This document shows, in pieces, positions 54,891-64,000 of a stretch of 64,000 nt of DNA. The position numbers were made by a program, and so were the translations under genes. The stretch is from NCBI GenBank assembly GCA_012934845.2, contig WNNJ02001260.1:42171-106170 (forward strand), read 5' to 3'. Each line of letters begins with the position of its first letter. Within the stretch, counting starts at the first letter, position 1. The stretch is from Pomphorhynchus laevis (taxonomy: Eukaryota; Acanthocephala; Palaeacanthocephala; Echinorhynchida; Pomphorhynchidae). The notes under the pieces were generated by a model. The model was not told where the DNA came from and searched no databases. It worked only from the letters and a program-made list of their open reading frames with translations.

Positions 54891-55127
54891 AAATGTCGCA
54901 AAAAACCAGAGTTCGATTAAAAGTAGAGCAGACTTCCTTATCACTCCTAGACGAGCTGATGGTAGCCGACAGCACTCATCAGTAGTGTGAACTACCATCA
55001 GTCGTTTCGGATGCCTTGTGATATATTAGGAAGGCATTTTCGAGAATTTGCTTACGTGGTACATGGGCATTACCTCTTTAACTAGTCATGTGCTACTGGA
55101 ATCGAACTCCGGTTTTTGGCAACATTT
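54891..55127. mobile_element. 237-bp foldback element with tRNA-like ends
   Basis: The left end (54891-54930) and the right end (55091-55127) are inverted copies of about 38 bp sharing AAATGT, GC.AAAAACC.GAGTTCGATT and AGTAG..CA. The GAGTTCGATT word resembles the T-loop (B box) of tRNA genes, so the ends may derive from tRNA-like SINE sequence in opposite orientations. The middle has CTGATGGTAG (54957) and CTACCATCAG (55002) as an inner hairpin. A degraded relative of the right half lies at 54700-54755. There is no coding frame. Confidence 0.55.
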
Positions 55128-55142
55128 ACAATTATATATATA

Positions 55143-55175
55143 AAGAAATCGAAATCCTTGTGATTTCGATTTCTT
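55143..55175. repeat. Perfect hairpin, 14-bp arms
   Basis: AAGAAATCGAAATC and GATTTCGATTTCTT are inverted around CTTGT, just right of the foldback element. Confidence 0.6.
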
Positions 55176-58075
55176 AAATTTTAATACATATATTTTGAAA
55201 GAATCTTCAGTCATGGGATCTCGAGTGCGGTTTAATAATCGTATTTAATATATATAATTATTTAATATTTGATTTTAACACCAAGAAAGATAAAAATTGA
55301 TATTTTCTACGTTTCGGTGAACCGCCTTTTTATCGTTATATATTACCAGCTTATAATATTTAAATGCTCGAATTGTGAATACTACAAATTACTGTGCACG
55401 AATCGTACACACGATTCAGATATATTCGTTTAATATTACAAAGATTAAAGCAATATTATTAAATAATAATATTAATATAATAATTTTAACAATACAAATA
55501 TTATGTTTATTATACATTTGTCTAATATTACAAATTGTTTGGTCCTAATTTATGTTTAAAGTACCCGATTATGACCGGTTTACTTGTAAACTTTCATTAT
55601 TATACCACTATTTTAACAACGTTTATGTTTTTCAATTAATAAGACGGTAATTTGTTGATTTGATAATTTACTGATTTTTATAATTGTAGTTTTGTTAGTA
55701 AACTTTTATAACAATGCTCGGATAAGACAAAAATTTATAATAAAATTCAATAGATATAAATTTTACAAATATATATTTTGAATAATTATTCACAATTTAA
55801 TTAAATGTCATTAAATAATTTTTATCAATTAAATAAATTATTTATTAAATGTTTATTCGAAATTAATAAATTAAATTACTATTGAAACTACGAGTTGTCA
55901 AATTTCGATCTTAAATTGCATGTCATTTTTAGACAAGAGGAGAACTTGACTTTTAAAAATATTCTATATCAGTTCCATAAATAAGTCTACAATTTATTTG
56001 GTTGGCTTCTTTTTAATTCTGATCGGAAGATGGCACTTGTAATTAGCAAAGTAGCAATCACTATATTCATTCACTTATCAGTGTGTGTGTGAATCTTACA
56101 AAAGCAAGGAGCAACCATTGCAAAACATTTGTGTTCGGTTCTTAATTTTACTTCTGCATCATATATGACAGGTGTTGATTTACTCATTTATATACCTCGG
56201 GTTTTTTTCTGCGTTTTTATCGAATCAGGGTGATCCGCTACTTTGAAAATCCTTGTATCGTTTTGTGCGGTATGTGGATGCTCTTGGATGGATATCGACT
56301 TTGTAAAATATCGAAGAATAGTGTACATTCAACGCTCCCGGATTTTTAAGACATATTATCTAAACATTTAGTTGTAAACCTATTCTTGCATATGGTATCT
56401 GTCAACACGAATAATGTGTCGAACCGTCGTAATCGTGTTTCCCACAGTTTATTGGCTATGCATCAAGTATTTTTCTGAGCACGAGTGCTGAGAATGCCAC
56501 GGCAGAACCAGAAATAAAATTGAAACACCAAATGTAGACCGGAAATAAATTTCTCATCTGTCGATTTATTTCCTGTTACTGATTCAACGAATAAAATATT
56601 CAGCAGAACCAAATGTAGATTTAATGTCACTATTATTGAAAGTTTACTACCCCGCTGATTAGTATGCGTTGCTGCTTGTGGTTTGATTAAACCAGAAATG
56701 AGGATAATTGTAGAATGCAATTATCAAACAGATTGTGTATCTGCAAATATCATCATAATCGAATTTTGCATTTTATGTATAAATGTAGCAAAGTTATAAT
56801 AAAGCAAGCCATATTGTTTTATAAAGCAAATATTAAACAAATATTAAATATTAAATAAATATATATTTATTTGTTAATAAAACAAACCATATTGTTTTAT
56901 CAAAAAATTCACCCTACTTTCAAAATTCTAAATCACAAATCATTTTTGGTGAAAGGATGTACAGAATCATACGTAGAACATCATCAACAACCTAAAATAA
57001 TGCAAGTCATTAAGTGTTCATTGTCTAGCCTTTAATAAATTAAAAATAAAAAAATATTTAATCTTTAGATTTTAATACTTGACATTTACATTTAACCGAA
57101 CACAAAGATCTGTTATTACTTTTCATTATTTGACGAACCGAAGTTTGATCGGCACAGAACAACTCCGTATTTAATGTCCATTTATTTTTTTAATATTGTT
57201 AATATATGCCTCGATTAATAGCAAACAAATAAGGTTCATCAGTCTATACTTGTATGTAATGATTGCTTATATGCGTGCACAAATATCCGATTTTTATCAT
57301 TTTACTCTTTGTAGGAAGTGCATGTACTCACTATTAAGCAAATAAAAACTTCTTTTTAGCAGATAAGTATGAGAAAAAATAAGAATAAAAAGAAAAGCGA
57401 GATAATTCTTCGATCTACCATTGTTGATTTTAGCTATAACGACTTTTTCAAGTTCAAATAGGTAACATTATCAATACTATAAACATTATAAATATAGATT
57501 TCGATTGAAAAATCAAAGAAATGATCACATGCTACATATAATTTAATTTATCTTTTTAATTTAAGCATCTATTCTCAACACTGATCTATCATACCAACTG
57601 ATATTGATTACAGTAGTAACATTAATATTTATGTGTCATCCATGTCATTTATCATTCGATTTTATTGAGGTAACGTATATAAATGAATGATGTTCGTGGT
57701 ACACATTGCTTCGTATTAGTTATAGAAATGCTACTACAGTATATAGTGTTCTCGTATATTGTAAAAGATGGATTTCAGCAACAATTTTTAGATTACCTTG
57801 TCTGTGTGGGTAAAAATAAAAACAAATATTTAATTTAAAATACAATAAAAAATTTAGCTAGCTTAAGAATTGAGGGCTTGCTGCGCATATGTACTATTGA
57901 AATTATTATAAGTGCCCAATCTAAATTCATTGTACTTTAAAATACTTAAGTTTTAATCTTAAATCAATTTACCAAAATTTATTTAATAAATTTTAACGAT
58001 TGATGTATCTTCCATAGATACATTTAAATTTGTTGTGTTTAAGATACTTTAGCTGCTGAATTTCGATAGTATTAA
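55176..58075. other. AT-rich non-coding region
   Basis: No frame with recognisable motifs; 56463-56720 (-) is short and unassigned. The last few hundred bases are presumably the upstream region of the exon at 58082. Confidence 0.45.
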
Positions 58076-58081
58076 TAATTT

Positions 58082-58343
58082 ATGGCAATATCGATCGAAA
58101 GAAAATTCATTGATACAAGAAAGACATTCAAAAAACTTCGACCAAAACTAATCAAATCAGCATTGGTTGCGCATGTAATAGTAATTATCCTTATAATTAC
58201 GGCTTTTACTATTGATACTTGGGTAATCGTTACGTATCCACCAAATTACACTAAAATCGGAACCAATGTGCGTATTAGTGATGCTAGTTTTGGGGCAATG
58301 AGCTTTTGCTACTACGAAGAATCGGAATTTGATAGAATTAAAT
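58082..58343 (+). CDS. Probable first exon of a claudin/PMP22-like four-span membrane protein
   Basis: The 87-residue coding stretch starts with a basic N-terminus (ERKFIDTRKTFKKLRPK). It has one clear membrane helix (about residues 26-46, LVAHVIVIILIITAFTIDTW). An extracellular-loop-like segment follows with W46 and, near the end, FGAMSFCYYEESEFDRIK. That is reminiscent of the claudin W...GLW..C...C signature, with GAM in place of GLW. The stretch ends at a consensus 5-prime splice donor, T|GTAAGT (GT at 58344), in phase 1. The next exon was not located, and the downstream 300 bp has no convincing in-phase acceptor. The tetraspan call is tentative. A Met at 58082 is the only reasonable start, although there may be non-coding exons upstream. 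Confidence 0.45.
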
Positions 58344-58775
58344 GTAAGTAAACATTTGTCGAATAATTAGTTTATCTAAACAATGCTGTACACTATTAAA
58401 TAATTATTATAATTAATAATTATAACCGTTATAATAATTATTTAAAATTTCAATTGAATTTGTTATTTTTGCTGGGTAACCCAACTGCTAAAGGGAACCG
58501 GAATAAGTTATTTTGCTTTCCTGCTTGTAAAAATATAAAACGCTTTTTTATTTCGGCAATTATTATTGCCATTTTCAGCAATATTTTTATTTCGTATACT
58601 AATTTAATTCTTGTTATTCCTGTAGAAACATCAATAGCTAAGGAAATTTGTAAAATCACTTTATAGTGGTTTAATTTTTCTTAATGTAAAGGAACCAAGG
58701 TAAAAATAATGCCAAATAAGCATCAAGGAAAAATAAATGCCAAACATTAATAAAAATTTTATTTAATATAATTAC
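58344..58775. other. Presumed intron or intergenic sequence
   Basis: The frame 58454-58666 (+) has a hydrophobic stretch (FFISAIIIAIFSNIFISY), but no acceptor that joins it in phase to the exon at 58082 was found. TCTTAATGTAAAGG at about 58679 is repeated at about 58903, flanking the minisatellite. Confidence 0.35.
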
Positions 58776-58898
58776 TTGATCCGACATTTGGATCAAGGGG
58801 GATCCAAATGTCGAATCAAGTCCGACATTGTCGGATCAAGTCTTTGTCGGATCAAGTCCGACATTGTCGGATCAAGTCCGACATTGTCGGATCAAGTC
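58775..58898. repeat. Palindromic 20-bp minisatellite
   Basis: GTCGGATCAAGTCCGACATT repeats about four times with gaps. Each unit junction forms the hairpin TCCGACATTGTCGGA. The left border GATCCGACATTTGGATC and AAATGTCGAATC are inverted relatives. It is much GC-richer than its surroundings and directly abuts the Merlin-like fragment, so it may be an element end. Confidence 0.8.
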
Positions 58899-58902
58899 TT
58901 TC

Positions 58903-59151
58903 TTAATGTAAAGGGGGAAAGGGGGAAGAGGGAAATCTTTCATGACGCCTAATACATTGAGGTGTATAACACCTCCAGACATGACCATCGGAAGAATTCT
59001 TGCATTTTTTCAATTTTAATTCAACCTTGCATTCATCGCAAATATAACTTGTTTTGAAAATATTGTTATCGAATGCCCATTGTAATCTCTCTTCTTCGCT
59101 CATTTTTATAATCGCTTCATCTAGATCTTCTATGTGAATTTGATTTTGCAT
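58903..59151 (-). pseudogene. N-terminal zinc-ribbon of a Merlin/IS1016-like transposase
   Basis: EERLQWAFDNNIFKTSYICDECKVELKLKKCKNSSDGHVWRCYTPQC matches the N-terminal zinc-binding ribbon that precedes the DDE domain in ISXO2-like/Merlin transposases: C..C, then K, then DG..WRC....C. The start Met at 59151 and the C..C/C...C spacing fit. The frame ends 24 residues after the last Cys with no catalytic domain, next to the palindromic minisatellite. It is thus a truncated transposon or a short domesticated piece. Family recognition is by motif only. Confidence 0.5.
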
Positions 59152-59159
59152 GGATATAA

Positions 59160-60555
59160 AACTTTTTTCTTTATATACCTATATTTTTAATAATTCAAAA
59201 TCAAGGAAAAAATAATGCCATATGGCTTTATTGATCTAAAAATTGTAACATATTTATTAGTTGATAATTAATTTGTATAAAAATAAATTATCTTCATATA
59301 AGAAATAGTATATATCTGAATTATTCTTTATACAGTGCGATGTATATATGAAAATATTATAATCATTATTTTGGTGTATACTTTTTGAGCCATTACACTT
59401 TTTGTTCAGATAAGCATTGTACTTCTTACTGGACCATGCTCTCACAACAACAAATAGATGCAGATCCATTCACAGATCGTACAATAGCAGGTAAAATATT
59501 TGATTTTTAGAAAGCTAATTATTATACAAAGTAGAAATACGATAAGCCAACTTAATAAAGTCGGCTTATAATAATATCTTGAATAAATATATTAGGTTGG
59601 CTAGCAGTGAAAGGATAATTAATGATGTGATTACTATAAAGATCACACACAACTTCAATGATAAAATATACTTAAATTGCTTAAAATAATTAAAATATTC
59701 TAACATGTTGAAGGAAATATTGGGAGTGGTGAACTAATTCAACGAACATTCATGATGACATACAAGAAGAATGATTCAATGAGTGAAATTGTTCAATTAC
59801 AAATAAGTAGTTTACATCAAATAAACAAAAACAGCTATTACCTACGATTATTAATCACTAAGATTCCATAGTTTGCAACGTTTAGTCGGATAAAGGCTCA
59901 CGATAAGTCCATAATAAGTGTCTTTAAATGACTTTTACAAGTTACTCATTTTGATTCAAAACCAAAATAAACTAAATAGCAAATATTATTAATATTATCA
60001 ATATTTTAACGATATCAATAAACATAAAAACTATATATACCATATTGTATTATTCAAGATTTTTATCTGGAAAAAATCAGTGAAAAAAATACATTTTTCT
60101 TTCATGTAATATATAAACCAGTACGTTCCTGTTTTTTGTGTACTCAGAAAAACTCCGCTTTCCATTATCACGATATGCGTTCATTATCACGATATGCGTT
60201 TTTAACACGAAACCTTATATGGGTTTGTGTTTTTACATGTTGTCCCACTACCTTCCCATTTAGTGTTCAATAAATCAGATCATTTAAATGAAACTTCATA
60301 TTATGTACTGCATATGAATTAAAAAATATTTTTATCTCAATAAGAATTTTTATAACTCAGTATCATTGTAAATCAACACAACATAGCTATGAGGCCAACT
60401 CATGCTAATGATGTATTTTCTCTGGTATAAATTTTTATTATCTTATTTACTATAAATTTATAAATATATTCATAATATATTTATAAATATTATAATCCAT
60501 AATATTATTATTATCATAATTATTATAATCCATAATAATTTTCTACTTGAACGAT
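59160..60555. other. AT-rich non-coding region
   Basis: A 19-bp direct repeat (TTATCACGATATGCGTT, near 60164 and 60183) is present. The frame 59257-59469 (-) is not recognised. Confidence 0.5.
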
Positions 60556-60559
60556 TAAA

Positions 60560-61575
60560 TTTATGCTTAATAACACTTTGATGATTTTTATATTTAACTA
60601 TTTTCTGTTTGATATTATTTTTGCAGTACCCTAGTTTAAAATATGCATCGATTAAATTATTTAAACAATTTTAATAAAAACCAATATCATTACATTTTAT
60701 TTTCAATTTTAATGTATTATAGTTGGTGTTATTTGGTATATATAAAGATATGAAATATAAAGATATTTCATATATTTACATATTTTGACTTTATCTTTAC
60801 ACAGTTTTATAAAGATTCATATTCTTTGTACAAATTCATATTCTAGTCTAAGTATCCATGCTTACAATTTTAAATAATTTTAACTTATCAAAATATTTAA
60901 TAACATTTTAATTAATTAAATTTTAGCAATGTACTTATATTTATTCGATGGTCAAATTTTAGCTAGATATGCATTGTTATTATGTATATCACTTCCCAAA
61001 CATAGTTTTATTAATTTTCCTAACGCTTTTTTAATATCTGCTAAATCTAAATTTGTATAAATCGTACTAAAATTATAAGTATTTATATTCTGAAAATTTA
61101 TTCCTTTTTCCTGTTCTAAAAACTTGTTTGTGGAATTAATACTGAAATAGTTTTCTATACAGTATTGATTTCATTTACCTTACAATATATTTTAAAATGT
61201 CTTTTAATTACTTTAAGTATATATTCATATATGCAGAAAGTGGATTTAATGTACATTTAAAAGCACTGCATATGAACCTAGGTTTTATTTGATTTTTACT
61301 GTAATTTTGGATTCCAATATAATATAGGTATAGTTTTATTATCTGATTCAACCTTTATACCCTTTTTATTCATTATAGAACAATGACTTGTAATAATTGT
61401 TTCTAAACTCAACTCACTACGTTCATATGTTGGATTTACATTTAAATCATTAGAATTAACCTCTTTCATTAGTATATCACAATAAAGCTTTTTGCATATG
61501 AAGACAGAGTTATTACTAGCTTTATCAATAATTGCTATTATATACTTATCCTTTAATTTGGTCAGTTCTGTATAT
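60560..61575 (-). mobile_element. PLE-1, decayed minus-strand copy
   Basis: From 61575 downward the sequence follows the 8063-7260 copy closely. It keeps the coding for IIDKASNNSVFICKK (ASNN.VFICKK), YERSELSLE and ILYWNPKLHK-like residues (61340-61310 with an indel). ICSAFKCTLNPLSA-like and NTYNFSTIYTNLDLADIK (about 61085-61030) follow. Many small indels leave no long frame. Past RT it matches the 1.5-kb copy (ACTATTTTCTGTTTGAT at about 60599). No endonuclease motif is seen. It abuts the left inverted arm of PLE-2 at about 61610. Confidence 0.75.
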
Positions 61576-61609
61576 ATAATAAAAATATTATATTATATGT
61601 AATAATATA

Positions 61610-62030
61610 TCAGGTAAATGTTGGAACCGATATAAAGCAATGTATATTTTTATTTTGCAAACCTTTTGATCCGTTAATGGTTCCTTCGTCAGTGCTGTAA
61701 TACAATCCACGATAAATATTTACACAGAATTACAGTTTTGTAGACATGATTTACAGATGACGTGTTACAAATCCGGCGTTGGAAGAATTCTGTCGATTAT
61801 CGAAAATTAAACTCCAACGTGATTCATGGGTCGTTGAATGAGTGGTTATTGATATTTAATGATTGATCGGTCATCAGCTGACCTATTCAGTATTTTTCCC
61901 GACGATTTCGTGCATTGTTGTCTTTTATCGGATCGCTGATTATAATTGTCTACATACGGTGTTCGAGATTATCCAATAAGCGAGCAATTGCATCGTCTGC
62001 TCCCATTCGTTTGGTACGGAGATCTTTACG
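61610..62030 (-). repeat. PLE-2 inverted arm, left
   Basis: It is a 421-bp inverted relative of 63447-63868. On the minus strand it encodes VKISVPNEWEQTMQLLAYWIISNTV, the GIY-YIG C-terminal part, followed by the terminal-repeat sequence. The CTGACGA core (61692-61686) is present, but the GAAAC partner has become CAAAAG. Confidence 0.85.
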
Positions 62031-62216
62031 ATGTACGCAGACAAAGGAAATAAAGTTGTGGTATGGGATCGATGGGAATACTCAGTGGAAGGAAATAGAC
62101 AATTAGATTTAACTGCATACATGGAGATTACGGATGATGACCATAACCACATCATAGACTTGGTCACAGAGACAATCGAAGCATATTTTCCGTAAAATAA
62201 GGAATGTGACAAGATC

Positions 62217-63445
62217 TTGGTAAGGATACCTAAACCTGGGAAATTTTACATGTTAACCACGGTGCACAACGGCACAAATCCAATCCTCGGGCGTCCGATT
62301 ATTAGTAATCGCGGCACAGTTACTGAAACACTGTCAAGGTGGTTGCATTATCAGCTGTATCCGTTACTCAAGGAGACGCCCTCATTTATATTGAGTACTG
62401 ACAATTTTCTAACGTACATGGAAGAAAGAAAACAAGAAATGCAGAACTGCTTAGTCGCAACCATGGACGTGGTTTTTCTATTCACATTCATAAACACTTA
62501 GAATGGAATCAGGGCTATCCGCCATTTGACCGTGGAACACAACTGGCCGCCAAAACAAATCAACGACGTTTGTGATCTTTTGACGGTGGTACTGAATTCG
62601 AACACATTCAGGTTCGATGATCGCAGGTATAAACAGATAACAGGTAAGGCAATGGGTACACCTGTTGGTCCCATTTATGCCGGAATTTACGTAGCGTACG
62701 TAGAACAACAGTTCGGGGCTAGCCAATCGCTTCGACCACTCATCTGGAAAAGATCCGTGGATTATGTTTTCATAGCGTGGTCTGGCTCCCTAACGAGTCT
62801 AGAAAGCTTGACAGCGGATCTTAATCAAACCAGCGAACTCCAGTTCACCCTCGAATGTCAATAGAACCGGCAAGTATCGTTTCTTGATATTTTGATACAC
62901 AAAATTTTTCACTAGTCTGTATGCTAATTTCAAGACGAGGGGTTATTCACATAGACAAATTACAACTCAGTTCGACTACGCACAAAGAATCGATTGACGA
63001 ACATTACTCGAACCACGTGATAAAAACGACTCATCCCCAAATGAATTTGACACGGTGATCTCGTGTGATCCGTTATTTGAACCCTTGCAAATGTTGTTCG
63101 ACAAAACTATTCAACAACTTGACCCAGCTTTGATGGACAAGATCAAGCAACTACGTGTGCGCTTCAAAAATACAAAACACCTGTTGAATAAAATGAGAAT
63201 ATCTCCCATAAATAACAATTGCAGGGAACATGGAAGTAAACCGTGCGGTGACATACGATGTGCGAATTGTGCTGACATGATCAACACAAACGAATTTTAA
63301 AGCAGAACCACGGGACTAATCTACACGATAAACGGAGAATATACATGCAAATCAGATTGAATTATTTATGACTAAGTTTGCCTAGATTGCACCGCTCAAT
63401 ATATTATTCAAACTAGCACCAAATACAAAATAGAGCAAATAATCG
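62217..63445 (+). pseudogene. PLE-2 reverse transcriptase and connector, broken
   Basis: GRPIISNRGTVTETLSRWLHYQLYPLLKE is the conserved RT 2/2a region. LVATMDVVFLFTFI is motif A with its Asp. AMGTPVGPIYAGIYVAYVEQQF is motif B. KRSVDYVFIAWSG replaces the usual R(Y/F)(I/V)DD(I/V)F motif C, so the catalytic DD pair is changed to D-Y. Stops at about 62499 and 62862 and frame changes split the gene. After RT, NCREHGSKPCGDIRCANC (about 63220-63275) is the PLE cysteine connector. NGEYTCKSD and VCLDCTAQYIIQT (about 63330-63410) start the GIY-YIG domain, with YIGQT altered to YIIQT. Confidence 0.85.
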
Positions 63446-63446
63446 C

Positions 63447-63868
63447 CGTAAAGATCTCCGTACCAAACGAATGGGAGCAGACGATGCAGTTGCTCACTTA
63501 TTGTATAATCCCGAACACCGTATGTCGACAATTATAATCGACGGTCTGATAAAAGACAACAATGAGTGAAAACGTTGGGAAAAATACTGGCTGGGTCAAC
63601 TGATGACCGATCAATCATTAAATACCGATGACAACCCATTCAACGATCTATAAATCACGTTGCAGTTTAATTTTCAAAATACGACAGAGTTCTTCCAACG
63701 CCGGAATTGTAAAACGTCATCTGTAAATTATGTCTACAAAACTGTAATTGTATATAAATATTTGTCGTAAACTGTACTACAACACTGACGAAGGACCATG
63801 TAAGGAACTGAAACGTTTGCAAAATAAAAATATACATTGCTTTATATTTGGTTACAATGTTTACCTGA
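63447..63868 (+). repeat. PLE-2 inverted arm, right
   Basis: The first half is coding for VKISVPNEWEQTMQLLTYCIIPNTV. The second half is non-coding with CTGACGA (63785-63791) and GAAACGT (63810-63816). This motif pair recalls the CTGA-GA...GAAACGT signature of hammerheads in PLE terminal repeats. Stem II is weak (AG/CT), so the ribozyme call is uncertain. Confidence 0.8.
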
Positions 63869-64000
63869 AAGTATTTGTTGGGCCTTAAAATGACCCAAGA
63901 ATGCGGTTCAGACACGATAAATCAAGATATATTCGGATTATATATAAATTATAAAATAATTTATATATAATTTTTATAATAATTTATAATAATTTTATAA
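63869..64000. other. AT-rich window end
   Basis: Low-complexity ATAAATT-type sequence with no features. Confidence 0.6.

Larger units (their letters stand above)
61610..63868 (+). mobile_element. PLE-2 with inverted terminal arms
   Basis: The core (62031-63446) has RT, a cysteine-rich connector and the start of a GIY-YIG domain on the plus strand. The right arm (63447-63868) continues the endonuclease 3-prime end and the terminal repeat. The left arm (61610-62030) is its reverse complement with moderate divergence. Inverted, truncated terminal repeats are a known PLE configuration. A hammerhead-like CTGACGA...GAAAC pair lies at 63785-63814. Confidence 0.85.

Noticed and set aside
54840-54930. 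Possible tRNA gene (paired GCTC/GAGC ends, hairpin with TTATAA, GAGTTCGATT)
   Set aside because: The anticodon loop has the wrong size and the T-stem and acceptor do not pair fully; better explained as the end of a foldback element or SINE remnant.
54960-55020. CTGATGAG on the minus strand with a nearby CGAAAC as a hammerhead
   Set aside because: The order and the 21-base spacing do not allow stem III and stem I hairpins, and no stem II pairing is available.
58454-58666. Second exon of the claudin-like gene
   Set aside because: It has a hydrophobic stretch, but no acceptor joins it in phase with the donor at 58344.

Overview
This is a eukaryotic, AT-rich, gene-poor stretch that looks like transposon-dense heterochromatin of an invertebrate metazoan. 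Two signs of host genes remain: an intact, intronless FLVCR-type major facilitator transporter (34941-36494, +) and a likely first exon of a claudin/PMP22-like four-span membrane protein with a consensus GTAAGT donor (58082-58343, +). The taxon cannot be fixed from sequence alone. An irritans-type mariner, Penelope-like elements (PLEs), Ty3/gypsy elements and non-LTR elements together fit an arthropod, cnidarian or flatworm-like genome.

Layout. 1.1-2.0 kb: PLE-1 fragment (-). 2.2-4.4 kb: decayed Ty3/gypsy element A (+), with a foreign stretch inside its integrase that is duplicated at 6.9-7.1 kb. 5.2-6.3 kb: a dispersed repeat split by a 198-bp foldback element. 7.2-8.3 kb: PLE-1 (-). 9.4-15.7 kb: two LINEs of one family arranged head to head. 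15.7-17.2 kb: decayed PLE-3 (-) with reverse transcriptase (RT) and GIY-YIG remnants. 17.7-18.9 kb: an 88-bp AT satellite with a 439-bp higher-order repeat. 22.9-24.4 kb: broken mariner in one arm of a tandem duplication. 25.0-32.8 kb: gypsy element B (-), interrupted exactly by LTR element C (26128-30353, TG..CA ends, GGTAT target duplication). 33.25-34.03 kb: a minus-strand hammerhead-like ribozyme beside a GIY-YIG PLE tail. 34.9-36.5 kb: FLVCR. 37.3-37.7 kb: a second hammerhead-like fold between 26-bp direct repeats exactly 300 bp apart. 38.2-40.5 kb and 49.4-51.4 kb: PLE-1 copies (+). 42.4-47.4 kb: 542-bp inverted repeats, about 99% identical, flanking a near-complete APE-type LINE. 47.3-48.4 kb: ORF1 of a LINE related to the 9-15 kb pair (-). 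53.7-55.2 kb: PLE-1 3-prime modules and a small foldback element. 58.8-59.15 kb: palindromic minisatellite and a Merlin/IS1016-like transposase N-terminus. 60.6-61.6 kb: PLE-1 (-). 61.6-63.9 kb: PLE-2 with inverted terminal arms.

Nearly all mobile-element reading frames are broken by stops, frameshifts or truncation, so these are mostly fossils. The best candidates for something not obvious from ORFs are the two hammerhead-like folds beside PLE sequence, the PLE-1 family that shows no GIY-YIG domain in any copy here, and the satellite with a perfect 18-bp palindrome in most units. All homology calls come from motif recognition by eye; no database search was run.
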